Positions 8,825-21,647 of a stretch of 64,000 nucleotides of DNA are shown here, piece after piece. The position numbers and the translations under genes are program-made. Position 1 is the stretch's first letter; each line of letters opens with the position of its first letter. The stretch is from CAIWHR01 sp963713275 (GTDB lineage: Bacteria > Pseudomonadota > Gammaproteobacteria > Burkholderiales > Casimicrobiaceae). The notes below the pieces were generated by a model. That model did no database searches and was not told the origin of the DNA. It saw nothing but the letters and a program-made list of their open reading frames with translations. The stretch is taken from positions 39,326 to 103,325 of the forward strand of contig CAVQLG010000023.1 in the NCBI GenBank assembly GCA_963713275.1, read 5' to 3'.

Positions 8825-10328
8825 GTGCCCGCGCTCCCCGCCGGCCCTGTTCCCACGCCCTTCTTTCCCGTGCTCACCGCAACCCTCGCCGAAACCTCCG
8901 CCGCGCTGCACGCCGGTCGCATCTCCAGCGTCGAGCTCACGCGCGGCGTGCTCGACCGGATCGCCGAGCACGATCCTGCGCTCAACGCCTTCATCACCGT
9001 CGACGAAGAGGGCGCGCTGGCCGCCGCGAGGGCGGCCGATGCCGCGCTCGCGGCAGCGGACGGCCGGCGCGCTGACCGGCGTGCCGATCGCCCACAAGGA
9101 CGTGCTCATGACGGCGGGCCTGCGGACCACCTGCGGGTCGCGCATGCTGGCGCGCTTCACCGCGCCGTACGACGCGCACGTCGTCGCCGGACTCAAGGCT
9201 GCCGGCACGGTGCTGGTCGGGAAGACCAACATGGACGAGTTCGCGATGGGCTCGTCCAACGAAACCTCCTGGTTCGGCCCGGCGCGCAACCCCTGGCAGC
9301 GCGATCACGTGCCCGGCGGCAGCTCCGGAGGCTCGGCGGCGGCGGTCGCTGCCCGCCTCGTGCCCGGCGCCACCGGTACGGATACCGGCGGCTCGATCCG
9401 GCAGCCGGCTGCGTTCACCGGCGTGTGCGGAGTGAAGCCCACGTACGGAATCTGCTCGCGCTACGGCCTTGTCGCCTACGCGTCGAGCCTCGACCAGGCA
9501 GGCCCGTTCGCGCGCACGGCCGAGGATTGCGCGCTGCTCCTGAACGCGATGGCCGGGCACGACCCGCGCGACTCGACGTCGATCGAGCGGCCGGTCGAGG
9601 ACTACACCCGCGATCTCGCCCGCCCGCTCGCCGGCCTTCGCATCGGGCTGCCCGCCGAGTACTTCGGCGCCGGCGTCGAGGCCGAGGTGGGCGCGGCGAT
9701 CGAGGCCGCCCTCGCCGTGCTGCGGCGGCTCGGCGCCACGACCGTCGACGTCGCGCTGCCCAACGCGCGACTGGCGGTGCCGGTCTACTACGTGCTCGCG
9801 CCGGCCGAGGCGTCGTCCAATCTGTCGCGCTTCGACGGCGTGCGCTACGGCCACCGTGCCGAGCGCTACGCCGACCTCGCGGACATGTACCGCAAAACGC
9901 GCAGCGAGGGCTTCGGTGACGAGGTCAAGCGGCGAATCCTCATCGGCACCTACGTGCTGTCCCATGGTTACTACGACGCGTACTACCTCAAAGCCCAGCG
10001 GGCGCGGCGACTCATTGCCGAGGATTTCCGCCGCGCCTATGCGGCGTGCGATCTGATCGTGGGGCCGACGGCACCGACCGCCGCGTTCCGGATCGGCGCC
10101 AAGTCGGACGACCCGGTCGAGATGTACCTGGGCGACATCTTCACCGTCGCCGCCAATCTCGCCGGCGCGCCGGCGATGTCGATCCCCTGCGGCTTCACCG
10201 GCGCCGGCCTGCCGATCGGGCTGCAGCTGCAGGGGGACTACTTCTCCGAGGCGCGGCTCATCAACGTGGCGCACCAGTTCCAGCAGGCCACCGACTGGCA
10301 CCTGCGGGCGCCGGCGCCGTTTGCCTGA
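8825..10328 (+). CDS. gatA: Asp/Glu-tRNA amidotransferase subunit A, frameshifted as sequenced
   Basis: GatA is the amidase subunit that releases ammonia from glutamine. The protein is read in two frames. The first runs from the start to about 9061 and ends in DAALAAADG; the second resumes with GALTGVPIAHKDVLMTAG and continues to TGA at 10326-10328. Removing one base in GGCCGGC (about 9061-9068) restores a single frame, so this is a one-base insertion. The amidase Ser-cisSer-Lys triad is present: Lys in IAHKD, serines in the GGSSGGSAAAVAARL and GTDTGGSIRQPA blocks. The start is uncertain: GTG at 8825, or GTG at 8870, which matches the usual N-terminus better. The gene is essential in bacteria lacking GlnRS or AsnRS, so a sequencing error is more likely than a true lesion. 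Confidence 0.9.
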
Positions 10329-10344
10329 ACGCCGAGGCACGATC

Positions 10345-11794
10345 ATGAAGTGGGAAGTGGTCATCGGCATCGAGACGCACGCGCAGCTCTCGACGGCGTC
10401 CAAGATCTTCTCCGGGGCGTCGACCGCGTTCGGCGCGGCGCCAAACACGCAGGCGGCCGCCGTCGACATCGCGCTGCCGGGCGTGCTTCCGGTCGCCAAC
10501 CGCGGCGCGGTGGAGCGTGCGATCCGTTTCGGCCTCGCGGTGGGCGCGACGATCAACCGCCGCAGCGTGTTCGCCCGCAAGAACTACTTCTACCCCGATC
10601 TGCCCAAGGGCTACCAGATCAGCCAGTACGAGATCCCGGTGGTGCAGGGCGGCGAGCTGGTCATCGCCACGCCCCGGGGCGAGAAGACGATCCGGCTCAC
10701 GCGCGCCCACCTCGAGGAGGACGCCGGCAAGAGTCTGCACGAGGACTTCCACGGCATGTCCGGGATCGACCTCAACCGCGCCGGCACGCCGCTGCTCGAG
10801 ATCGTGACCGAACCCGACCTGCGCAGCTCCGAAGACGCCGTCGCCTACGCCAAGGCCCTCCACGCGCTGGTGCAATGGATCGGCATCTGTGACGGCAACA
10901 TGCAGGAGGGCAGCTTCCGCTGCGACGCCAACGTCTCGGTCCGGCCGCTGGGCGAGACGCAGCTCGGAACCCGCTGCGAGATCAAGAACCTGAACAGCTT
11001 CCGGTTCATGCAGGCGGCGGTCGACTTCGAGGTCCAGCGGCAGATCGCGCTGATCGAGGACGGCGGCGCCGTGGTGCAGGAAACGCGGCTGTTCGACCCC
11101 GACCGCAACGAAACGCGGTCGATGCGCGGGAAGGAAGACGCGCAGGACTACCGCTATTTCCCGGACCCCGACCTGCCGCCGCTGGTCGTGGACGACGGCT
11201 GGATCGAGCGCGTGCGCGCGACGCTGCCGGAGCTGCCGCGGGCGATGCAGCAGCGCTTCGTGACCCAGTACGCGCTGCCGGAGGCGGATGCGCTGGCACT
11301 GACGGCATCGCGCGGCCTCGCCGCGTACTTCGAAGACGTGGCCCGCACCGTCAGCGGCGACACCGCCGGCGCCAAGCTCGCCGCCAACTGGGTCCAGGGG
11401 GAGCTCGCGGCGGCGCTCAACCGTGCCGAGATCGGCATCGAGCGCGTTCCGCTCCCGGCGGCGAAGCTCGCCGCGCTGCTGAGCGCGGATACAGGACCAG
11501 ACGATCTCCGGCAAGATCGCCAAGGAGGTCTTCGACGCCGCGTGGGCGGGCGAGCACGGCGGCGACGCCGACGCGATCATCGCCGCCCGGGGCTTGCGCC
11601 AGATCTCGGACGAGGGCGCGATCGAGCGGATCGTCGACGACGTGCTGGCGGCGAACGCGGCGACGGTCGCCGAGTTCCGCGCCGGCAAGGAAAAGGCCTT
11701 CAACGCGCTGGTGGGCCAGGCGATGAAGGCAACCAAGGGCAAGGCCAACCCCGCGCAGGTGAACGCGATTCTGCGGCGCCGGCTCGAGCGCTGA
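10345..11794 (+). CDS. gatB: Asp/Glu-tRNA amidotransferase subunit B, frameshifted as sequenced
   Basis: GatB binds the misacylated tRNA and activates it with ATP. The ATG at 10345 gives MKWEVVIGIETHAQL, the standard start. The kinase-like domain is intact, with NRAGTPLLEIVTEPD and MQEGSFRCDANVS. The frame breaks near 11481-11490 within GAGCGCGG: dropping one base joins the upstream part to IQDQTISGKIAKEVF and on to the C-terminal tRNA-binding domain, ending ...ILRRRLER at 11794. As in gatA, one extra base is the simplest explanation. Last gene of gatCAB. Confidence 0.9.
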
Positions 11795-11805
11795 GCACCC
11801 GTGAA

Positions 11806-11930
11806 GCAATCGTCGCGATCGCGACGGGACGCCAAGCGCCGGCGGAGGATCGACGCAACCTCGCAGGTCGATGCACGCGCATGAGCAAGCGCGCTGCGGC
11901 GCAGACCGCCCGCGCAGCAGACGTGTTCAC
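11806..11930 (+). repeat. Dispersed repeat, copy B
   Basis: This stretch lies directly after gatB. Its left edge (CGTCGCGATCG) and right part (GCGGCGCAGACCGCC, GCGCAGCAGA) align with copy A at 203-312. The last 21 bases (11910-11930) are identical to 15795-15815 in copy C. Orientation is the same in all three copies. Confidence 0.6.
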
Positions 11931-11958
11931 GGGCGCCGAGGCCGCAGCCCCGAGCGGT

Positions 11959-12438
11959 TCAGAGCAGCAGCGCGGCGACGAAGACGCCGATCATCGCGAA
12001 CACGATCGCGACCTTGGCGGCGGTGCCGAGCAGCCCGCCGATCCAGGTCGCGACGCCGACGCGGCCCGCGCGGCGAAGATCGCGCTGCGCGAGGTACTCG
12101 CCGACCGCGGCACCGACGAGCGGCATGAACAGCAGTCCCCACAGCCCGGTGAACACCCCGGCGAACGTTCCGAACGCGGCGCCCAGCAGCGCCAGGCGCG
12201 AGGCACCGGCGCGCTGTGCGCCGAGCGCGGCAGCGACGAAATCCACCGCCCAGGCGAGGATCGTCAGCGCCGCCAGGATGCCGAGCGTCCACGCCGGGAT
12301 GCGCGTGAAGTCGTCGATCCAGGCGGCGAGCGCAATGCCGCCGAAGACGAGCGCCGCGCCGGGAAGCGCCGGCAGCACGGTGCCGATCACGCCAACGCCA
12401 ATCAGCACGAGGGCCAGGAGCCAGAGCACAGTGTCCAT
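11959..12438 (-). CDS. DUF456 membrane protein
   Basis: A 159-residue membrane protein of the DUF456 family (function unknown). Several Gly/Ala-rich membrane segments are visible: about residues 2-22, 27-45, 50-70, 85-115 and 135-158. The family hallmark, a Gly-rich segment with P-x-LPG-x-x-L (LPALPGAALVFGG), is present near residue 25. The ATG at 12438 was preferred over the longer frame because MDTVLWLLALVL is the usual start. It stands alone between gatB and a small hypothetical gene. Confidence 0.8.
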   Translation of the reverse strand: MDTVLWLLALVLIGVGVIGTVLPALPGAALVFGGIALAAWIDDFTRIPAWTLGILAALTILAWAVDFVAAALGAQRAGASRLALLGAAFGTFAGVFTGLWGLLFMPLVGAAVGEYLAQRDLRRAGRVGVATWIGGLLGTAAKVAIVFAMIGVFVAALLL

Positions 12439-12567
12439 GTCGATACCCAAGTGAAGTCCGCCACGTGCTGCCCGTGCGCCGGCGCGCGGACCCGCGGCCG
12501 CCGCCACGGCGCGCTCGCCGCGCGTTCGTCGCCACCCGGCCTGGCGTCGCTGCCGCGCGACACGCCG

Positions 12568-12897
12568 TCAGTTGCCGCGCACCGGGCGCAGCCCGAGCCG
12601 CTCGCGAACCTTGTTGACGATCTCGGTGACCAGCGTTGCCGTTTCCGCCGACCCCAGCCGCTGGACCGCCTGGGCTCGCACCGTATAGTGCATCATGAGG
12701 AGTGCGTGCAACTTCGCGAACGCGGCCTCGTTTCGATTGCCGCACGCGCTTGCGTCGTTGTGCAGGACGCGCTCGATCACGCCAGGATCGAACAGGCGCA
12801 CGTCGCAGACCGTGGCGAGCGCCGCGATCTCGTTGTCGATGTCGCTGAACTTCTTCGCCCACCACTCGTGGCGCAGGTCCCTGTTGGGCTCGGTCAT
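12568..12897 (-). CDS. Conserved hypothetical protein, 109 residues
   Basis: A soluble, mostly helical 109-residue protein that I cannot assign. The ATG at 12897 follows a strong GAGGGGA ribosome site. The sequence starts with MTEPNRDLRHEWWAKKF and has a His-rich centre (FAKLHALLMMHYTVRAQ) and a Lys/Arg-rich C-terminus. It holds two cysteines and no signal peptide. The centre and the conserved-looking Trp-Trp resemble small regulatory or chaperone-like proteins, but this is not enough to name a function. It lies between the DUF456 gene and ettA with no obvious operon partner. Confidence 0.6.
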   Translation of the reverse strand: MTEPNRDLRHEWWAKKFSDIDNEIAALATVCDVRLFDPGVIERVLHNDASACGNRNEAAFAKLHALLMMHYTVRAQAVQRLGSAETATLVTEIVNKVRERLGLRPVRGN

Positions 12898-13107
12898 CGT
12901 TCCCCTCCTGGGTGGGTGACCCGGGCGCCCGGATATCCTGAACTCAAGGAACACGCGGTCGAAGCTGCTGCGGATTCAAGAGTACCCACCCGGTCCGGAG
13001 CGCTGACCGTGCCGAAGCAGGCACGGCGTGCCGTCAAGCTTGCGCGCTAAGGGGTGCGGGCGCAATCCTTGTCTTCGCAAGCGCCCGGCGCCACGCGACA
13101 ACGACGG

Positions 13108-14772
<1,665 letters not shown>

Positions 14773-14868
14773 GGTCTCGCCTTCGTTGTCGCCGCAGAGG
14801 ACCGCGATTATCGCAGCCGCGCCTGCCGGGCGGGCTTCCCGGCCGCCGGCCGTCGGGCCGCCGACGCT

Positions 14869-15654
14869 TCAGCGGGCGGGAGCCGGGGGCTTGGCCGGGG
14901 CCGGGGCCGGGGCCGGGGCCGGGGCCGGGGCCGGGGCCGGGGCCGGGGCCGTCGGCGCCGGCGAGCTCGCGGCCGAGGACGCCGCGGGGGTCGGCGCCGG
15001 CGAGGCGGGCGCGTCAAGGCCCGACAGCTCCCGCCAGCGCATGCGATCCCCCGCGTAGCGGGCGGCGGTCACGTCGCGTTCCGCGCGCTTTTGCACGATG
15101 AGTCGGGATTGCTTCGCGAGTTCGAGGTTGATGCCCTCGTACTCGCGTTCGAGCACCAAGGGCACCGGCTTGTCCCGGTAGCTTGCCCGCTGCGCCTCGA
15201 CGTCGGCCTTGCGCCGCTGGAGTTGATCGCTGTATTGCGTGGCCGAATCGAGTACGGCGTCGATGGTCGCCAGCGCGCGCTGCCGCGAGAGCTCGATCTC
15301 GTGCTCGCTCGTATACGAGGCGAGCAGCGCGCGGTCGCGGCGCTCGGCCTCCTCCTGCTGCTTGGCGAGCGCGCGCCGGCGCTCCTCCTCGGCTTCCCGC
15401 GCCCGTCGTTGTTCCGGGGTCGGCGCCGGATCGGTCCGGCGCAGCGGGACACCTTCCTTGCTCAACTGCTGGCTGCCCCTGTTGACCGCCTCCGGCGGCA
15501 TCTTGTCGCTGTAATGGACGACACCCTGATCATCGACCCACTTGTAGGTCGCGGCGCCGCCAACGCAGGGCCAGGCGAGAAGCCCGACCGCAAGCAGCGC
15601 GGCCGCGGCGCCCGGGCGCCGCGGCGCGCTGGGCGTCGACCGGACGCCGGCCAC
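14869..15654 (-). CDS. DUF4124 secreted protein with Pro-Ala repeat tail
   Basis: An envelope protein with a signal sequence (about 15-35), then the DUF4124 motif YKWVDDQGVVHYSDKMP, a long charged helix (Glu/Arg/Gln-rich, about 75-190) and a C-terminal tail of alternating Pro-Ala. DUF4124 proteins are common in gamma- and betaproteobacteria and their role is unknown. The start is uncertain. I use GTG at 15654 because the frame further upstream, to ATG 15762, reads into dispersed repeat copy C and looks non-coding. The tail is encoded by a hexanucleotide tandem repeat, so its length may vary between strains. Confidence 0.7.
   Translation of the reverse strand: MAGVRSTPSAPRRPGAAAALLAVGLLAWPCVGGAATYKWVDDQGVVHYSDKMPPEAVNRGSQQLSKEGVPLRRTDPAPTPEQRRAREAEEERRRALAKQQEEAERRDRALLASYTSEHEIELSRQRALATIDAVLDSATQYSDQLQRRKADVEAQRASYRDKPVPLVLEREYEGINLELAKQSRLIVQKRAERDVTAARYAGDRMRWRELSGLDAPASPAPTPAASSAASSPAPTAPAPAPAPAPAPAPAPAPAKPPAPAR
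14893..14950. repeat. Hexanucleotide tandem repeat GGCCGG, about 9.7 units
   Basis: A perfect tandem array of GGCCGG, 58 bases long. It lies in frame in the 3' end of the DUF4124 gene and encodes the Ala-Pro run. Because the unit is six bases, changes in copy number lengthen or shorten the tail without breaking the frame. Confidence 0.95.
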
Positions 15655-15698
15655 ACGAGGTCTCACGCCGCGTCCGGCCCGAGCGGCCGTGGGGGATT

Positions 15699-15815
15699 CG
15701 CCGCGAGCGGCCGGGGTACGTCGCGCGAACGAAGCCGCCGGCGAGACATCCCCGGCCGACAAGCGCAGCGGGATGGAGCAACGCAGCCATCGGTCCGCGC
15801 AGCAGACGTGTTCAC
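15699..15815 (+). repeat. Dispersed repeat, copy C
   Basis: Aligns with copies A and B. The left block CGCCGCGAGCGGCCG differs from copy A by one base, GAGACA is shared in the middle, and 15795-15815 is identical to 11910-11930 in copy B. It sits between pyrE and the DUF4124 gene and explains why the upstream part of the DUF4124 frame looks non-coding. Confidence 0.55.
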
Positions 15816-15834
15816 CAACTTCGAGCCCTCCGCT

Positions 15835-16512
15835 CTATCCCGGTGCGCCGACCGACCCGGCCGCGCACTGTGGCACCGCTCCGTAGGCAGCGAAGTACGC
15901 CGCCACCGCGGCGACGTGGCCGCGCAGCCGCGGCTGCGCGCCGAGGAATCGCAGCAGATCGTCGAGCGTCGCGATGGCGATCACCGGCAGCCCGTGGTCG
16001 CGCGCGAGCTCCTGCACGGCCGAGAGCTCGCCACGGCCCCGCTCCATGCGATCGAAGGCGATCAGCACGCCCGCCGGCAGGGCGCCTTGCGCTCGGATGA
16101 GCTCGATCGCCTCGCGCTTGGCGCCGCCGTCGGTGATGACGTCGTCGACGATCACCACTCTGCCACCGAGCTTCGCGCCGACGATCGTTCCGCCTTCGCC
16201 GTGGCCCTTGGCCTCCTTGCGGTTGAAACTGAAGGGCAGATTGTGCCCCTTTTCGGCCAGGGCGATCGCCGTCGCCGCCGCCAAGGTGATGCCCTTGTAG
16301 GCCGGTCCGAAGAGCTGGTCGCAGGCAACCCCCGACGCCAGCAGCGCGTCGGCATAGAACTGCCCCAGCCGTCGCAGGCTCTCGCCGTCGTTGAACAAGC
16401 CCGCGTCGAAGAAGTACGGTGTCTTGCGCCCCGCCTTGGTGACGAACTCGCCGAAGCGCAGCACGTCACGTGCCACGGCGAAGGCGAGGAACTGCTGGCG
16501 GAAGTCGGACAT
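15835..16512 (-). CDS. pyrE: Orotate phosphoribosyltransferase
   Basis: A 225-residue PyrE, which makes orotidine 5'-phosphate from orotate and PRPP in pyrimidine synthesis. The start MSDFRQQFLAFAV is typical. The substrate loop Lys is in FSFNRKEAKGHGEGG, and the PRPP-binding motif is VVIVDDVITDGGAK, with both acidic residues present. The C-terminus carries about ten extra Ala/Gly-rich residues. It is divergent from exonuclease III across 135 bases, a pairing widespread in betaproteobacteria. A -10-like TATACT lies 28 bases before the ATG. Confidence 0.95.
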   Translation of the reverse strand: MSDFRQQFLAFAVARDVLRFGEFVTKAGRKTPYFFDAGLFNDGESLRRLGQFYADALLASGVACDQLFGPAYKGITLAAATAIALAEKGHNLPFSFNRKEAKGHGEGGTIVGAKLGGRVVIVDDVITDGGAKREAIELIRAQGALPAGVLIAFDRMERGRGELSAVQELARDHGLPVIAIATLDDLLRFLGAQPRLRGHVAAVAAYFAAYGAVPQCAAGSVGAPG

Positions 16513-16540
16513 CGTCGGCGCAAGGTTCCAGAACGCGATG

Positions 16541-16546
16541 AGTATA
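16541..16546 (-). promoter_or_regulatory. Possible pyrE -10 element (TATACT)
   Basis: On the minus strand this hexamer reads TATACT, one mismatch from the sigma-70 consensus, 28 bases upstream of the pyrE ATG in very GC-rich surroundings. No good -35 hexamer is visible at the right distance, so the call is tentative. Confidence 0.4.
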
Positions 16547-16647
16547 CCCCGCGGTCGCGCCGCAACCGGTCCCGGCCGCGCGCCGGCGCCCGCGTGTAAA
16601 CTCGCCGCTGTGCATCGCAGCCGCAAGAGGTTGCGGCGTAACGTCTC

Positions 16648-17421
16648 ATGCGCGTGATCACGCTCAACGTCAACGGCATCCGCTCGGCGGGGCGCCGCGG
16701 CCTCGCCCCGTGGCTCGTCCGCACCGACCCCTGGGACGTCGTCTGCCTGCAGGAGATCAAGGCGGCCGTCGACGACGTGCCGCTGCCCCTGCGCGCGCCG
16801 CGCCGCTCGCATGCGGCGTTCTTCCCGGCACAGAAGAAGGGGTACAGCGGCGTCGCCCTCTATGCGCGGGCGAAGCCGCGCTTCGCCACCGGATTCGGCG
16901 AACGCGAGTTCGATGCGGAAGGGCGCTATCTCGAAGCGCACTTCGAGCGGCTGACCGTCGTCTGCCTCTATCTGCCTTCGGGCGCGAGCGGTCCGCACCG
17001 GCAGGCGTCGAAGTTCCGCTTCCTGGCGGCGTTCCTGCCGCACCTCGCGCGGCTGCGGGCCGGCGGACGCGAGGTGCTGCTGTGCGGCGACTGGAACATC
17101 GCGCACCGGCCAATCGATCTCAAGAACTGGCGCAGCAACCAGAAGAACTCCGGCTTCCTGCCCGAGGAGCGGGACTGGCTCACCCGCGTGTTCGACGAGC
17201 TTGGCTACGTCGACGTCTTTCGCCGCCTCGACCCGCGGCCGGAGCAGTACACCTGGTGGTCGAACCGCGGCAACGCCCGGGCGAACAACGTCGGCTGGCG
17301 CATCGACTACCAGATCGCGACGCCGGGGCTCGCCGCTTGCGCCACCGGGGCCAGCATCTACACGCGGCGCCGGTTCAGCGACCACGCCCCGCTCATCGTC
17401 GACTACGACTTCGAGCCGTGA
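16648..17421 (+). CDS. xthA: Exodeoxyribonuclease III (AP endonuclease)
   Basis: A 257-residue ExoIII-family enzyme that cuts at abasic sites and degrades DNA 3' to 5' in base-excision repair. The exonuclease-endonuclease-phosphatase motifs are in order: NVNGIRSA near the start, LQEIKA with the metal-binding Glu, LCGDWNIAH with catalytic Asp and Asn, TWWSNRG, and the C-terminal SDHAPLIVDYD with the Asp-His pair. Full length, ATG at 16648. The gene lies divergent from pyrE. Confidence 0.95.
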   Translation: MRVITLNVNGIRSAGRRGLAPWLVRTDPWDVVCLQEIKAAVDDVPLPLRAPRRSHAAFFPAQKKGYSGVALYARAKPRFATGFGEREFDAEGRYLEAHFERLTVVCLYLPSGASGPHRQASKFRFLAAFLPHLARLRAGGREVLLCGDWNIAHRPIDLKNWRSNQKNSGFLPEERDWLTRVFDELGYVDVFRRLDPRPEQYTWWSNRGNARANNVGWRIDYQIATPGLAACATGASIYTRRRFSDHAPLIVDYDFEP

Positions 17422-17618
17422 TGACGCGAGCCAGGCGACCCGGAGGCGAAGCTCGTCGCAAAGCGCCCGACCGGGGAGCTCGCTGCCCGCCGGGCAGATG
17501 CGCAGCTCGCCCCCGCGCGCGACGCGCCGGCACGCCGCGGGTTCGCGGCGCTTGCAGCCCCGACCCCGCGATCGGCCGCGCGGCGGCGGGACGTTTCGGC
17601 GGCGCCGGCCGCGCGCTG

Positions 17619-19553
<1,935 letters not shown>

Positions 19554-20312
19554 TCACGGGTTCCTCACGCCGGGTCGCGCGAAGAGATAGACCCCAAAAC
19601 CCATCGCGTCCCGCCCGAAACGCAGGTACCCGTCACGCCACTTGCGCGCGTGCTCCAGCATCGCGGGCACGTCGGGATCGCTCTCCTGCTCGCGGGCGTA
19701 GGCCTCGACCGAACGGCTGGACTTCCATTCGTATTCGTCCCACTCGTCGGGCGACGCGGTGACCGCGTGCACGGGGACGAGGCCGGCGTCGATTCCCGCC
19801 TGCACGTTGCCGCGATGAGTGAGGTACTGCGCCTCGCTGCGGTCCAGCAACGCGAGGTACTCGGCCGGCGGCTTCTGTTTCCAGTAGCGCTCGCCGATCA
19901 GCACGTAGCCGCTCCCACGCGTCCAGCCGCGCAGCTTGGCGCAGATGCCGGGCATGCCCCCGGCGATGCCGCCCGCGGCTATCATCACCGTGAGGTGGAA
20001 GGTTTCCGGATCGGCCTCGAAGCGGGCGATGTCGGTGTCGTCGAGATGGATCTTCCCCAGCGCGCCGGTCCACTCCGCACGTTCCCGGGCGGCATCGAGC
20101 ATGAACGACGAATGGTCGACGGCGATCACCGAGGCGCCGAAGCGCTCGATGATCCGCAGGGCGAGCTCGCCGCGTCCACAGCCCAGGTCCAGGACGCGGG
20201 ACTGGGATTCGAGCGGCATGAGGTCGAGCATGCGCTCGATCTTGGCCGCGGCGACCGGATTGCAATAGTCGTGGTCGCGATGCGCGATCGCGCTCCATTT
20301 CTGCTGGTTCAT
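19554..20312 (-). CDS. Class I SAM-dependent methyltransferase
   Basis: A 252-residue methyltransferase of unknown substrate. The SAM-binding motif I is VLDLGCGRGELALRI (about 42-56), followed by the acidic motif II region VIAVDHSSFML. The region after it (HLTVMIAAGGIAGG) keeps the fold but with no family-specific pocket I recognise. It begins with MNQQKWSAIAHRDHDYCNP, suggesting action on a small metabolite rather than a macromolecule, though that is a guess. Its ATG overlaps the stop of the AmpG-like gene by four bases (ATGA), so the two are co-translated. Confidence 0.85.
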   Translation of the reverse strand: MNQQKWSAIAHRDHDYCNPVAAAKIERMLDLMPLESQSRVLDLGCGRGELALRIIERFGASVIAVDHSSFMLDAARERAEWTGALGKIHLDDTDIARFEADPETFHLTVMIAAGGIAGGMPGICAKLRGWTRGSGYVLIGERYWKQKPPAEYLALLDRSEAQYLTHRGNVQAGIDAGLVPVHAVTASPDEWDEYEWKSSRSVEAYAREQESDPDVPAMLEHARKWRDGYLRFGRDAMGFGVYLFARPGVRNP

Positions 20313-21610
20313 CGGTCCCCATCCCCCGCCGTCGTCGTCGTGGAGCGCGACGGCTCGCTCCACGGGGCGACACGCAAGAGCAATGCCATCCCCGGCAGCG
20401 CCAATGCCGTGCAGATGAGGAAGAACGCAAACCAGCCCGTCTGCTCGACGATCCAGCCGGTCGACGCGTTGACCACGGTCCGCGGCACGGCGGCGAGGCT
20501 CGTGAACAGCGCGAACTGGGTCGCCGTGTACCGCGGGTCGGTCGCCCGGGCGATGTACGCGGTGAAGGCGGCGGTGCCCAGGCCGACGCCGAGCGCCTCG
20601 AATGCGATCACGACCGCCAGCAGCACCTTGTCGGGCCGCGCCTCCCAGGCGAGCCAGGCGAAGCCCAGGATCGAGACCACCTGGACGACGCCGAACAGCC
20701 ACAGGCCCCGGTTGATGCCGATGGAGAGCATCCACAGCCCTCCCAGCATCCCGCCGATGACGCTCGCCCACAGCCCCGCGTTCTTGGCGATGATGCCGAT
20801 CTCCGACTTCGTGAAGCCCATGTCGAGGTAGAACGGCGTCGCCAGCGCGGTGGCCATGCTGTCGCCCAATTTGTAAAGGAAGATGAACAGCAGGATGAGA
20901 CCCGCCGCGCGCCAGCCGTCACGGCGGATGAACTCGCGAAACGGCTCCACGACCGCGGCGCGCAGGGTGCGGGGGCCGCGCCGCGCGAGTGCCGGTTCAT
21001 CGACGGCGAAGGTGAGCAGCACGCCGGGCAGCATGAACGCCGCGGTGATCCAGAACACGCTCGACCAGGGCAGGAGGTCGGCGAGGATCAACGACAGCGC
21101 GCCCGGGACGAGGCTCGAGATGCGGTAGGCGTTGACGTGGATCGCGTTGCCGAGACCAAGTTCGATGTCGGGCAGGATCTCGCGCCGGAACGCGTCGAGC
21201 ACGATGTCCTGGCTGGCGGAGAACAGCGCCACCGCGGTGGCGAGGTACGCGATCGTCCAGATGTCCAGACGCGGGTTGAGGTGCCCGAACAGCGGGATCG
21301 ACGCCAACAGCAGGACCTGCGTGACGAGCATCCAGCCCCGCCGGCGCCCCAGCAACGGCAGCGCGTAGCGGTCCATCAGCGGCGACCACAGGAATTTCCA
21401 GGTGTAGGGCAGCTGGATCAGCGCGAACAGGCCGATCGCCTTGAGGTCGACCTGCTCGGAGCGCAGCCACGCCGGCAGCAGGTTGATCAGGAGGTAGAGC
21501 GGGAGGCCCGACGAGAACCCGGTGAAGACGCAGATCAGCATCCGCCGGTTGAGGAGCGCCTCACGCCACGTCGGGGGTCTCGGCGGGGCGCGGGGGAGGT
21601 CCTCGGTCAT
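20309..21610 (-). CDS. AmpG-like MFS permease
   Basis: A 433-residue major facilitator protein with 12 predicted membrane segments, close to AmpG, the inner-membrane importer of anhydromuropeptides in wall recycling. The AmpG-like N-terminal signature is visible: FTGFSSGLPLYLL in the first segment, then LPYTWKFLWSPLMDR with the conserved Trp-Lys and Pro-x-x-Asp. The loop between segments 2 and 3 has GRRRGWM. It is co-transcribed with the downstream methyltransferase. Given the rod-shape genes elsewhere in the window a recycling role is plausible, but AmpG-like paralogues of unknown substrate also exist. Confidence 0.8.
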   Translation of the reverse strand: MTEDLPRAPPRPPTWREALLNRRMLICVFTGFSSGLPLYLLINLLPAWLRSEQVDLKAIGLFALIQLPYTWKFLWSPLMDRYALPLLGRRRGWMLVTQVLLLASIPLFGHLNPRLDIWTIAYLATAVALFSASQDIVLDAFRREILPDIELGLGNAIHVNAYRISSLVPGALSLILADLLPWSSVFWITAAFMLPGVLLTFAVDEPALARRGPRTLRAAVVEPFREFIRRDGWRAAGLILLFIFLYKLGDSMATALATPFYLDMGFTKSEIGIIAKNAGLWASVIGGMLGGLWMLSIGINRGLWLFGVVQVVSILGFAWLAWEARPDKVLLAVVIAFEALGVGLGTAAFTAYIARATDPRYTATQFALFTSLAAVPRTVVNASTGWIVEQTGWFAFFLICTALALPGMALLLRVAPWSEPSRSTTTTAGDGDR

Positions 21611-21647
21611 GCCGGATTGTAGCGGCGGCGCCCCGTCCCGTGGCGCC

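Noticed and set aside
14893..14950. The GGCCGG array as a phase-variation switch.
   Set aside because: Six-base units cannot shift the reading frame; only length of the tail could change.
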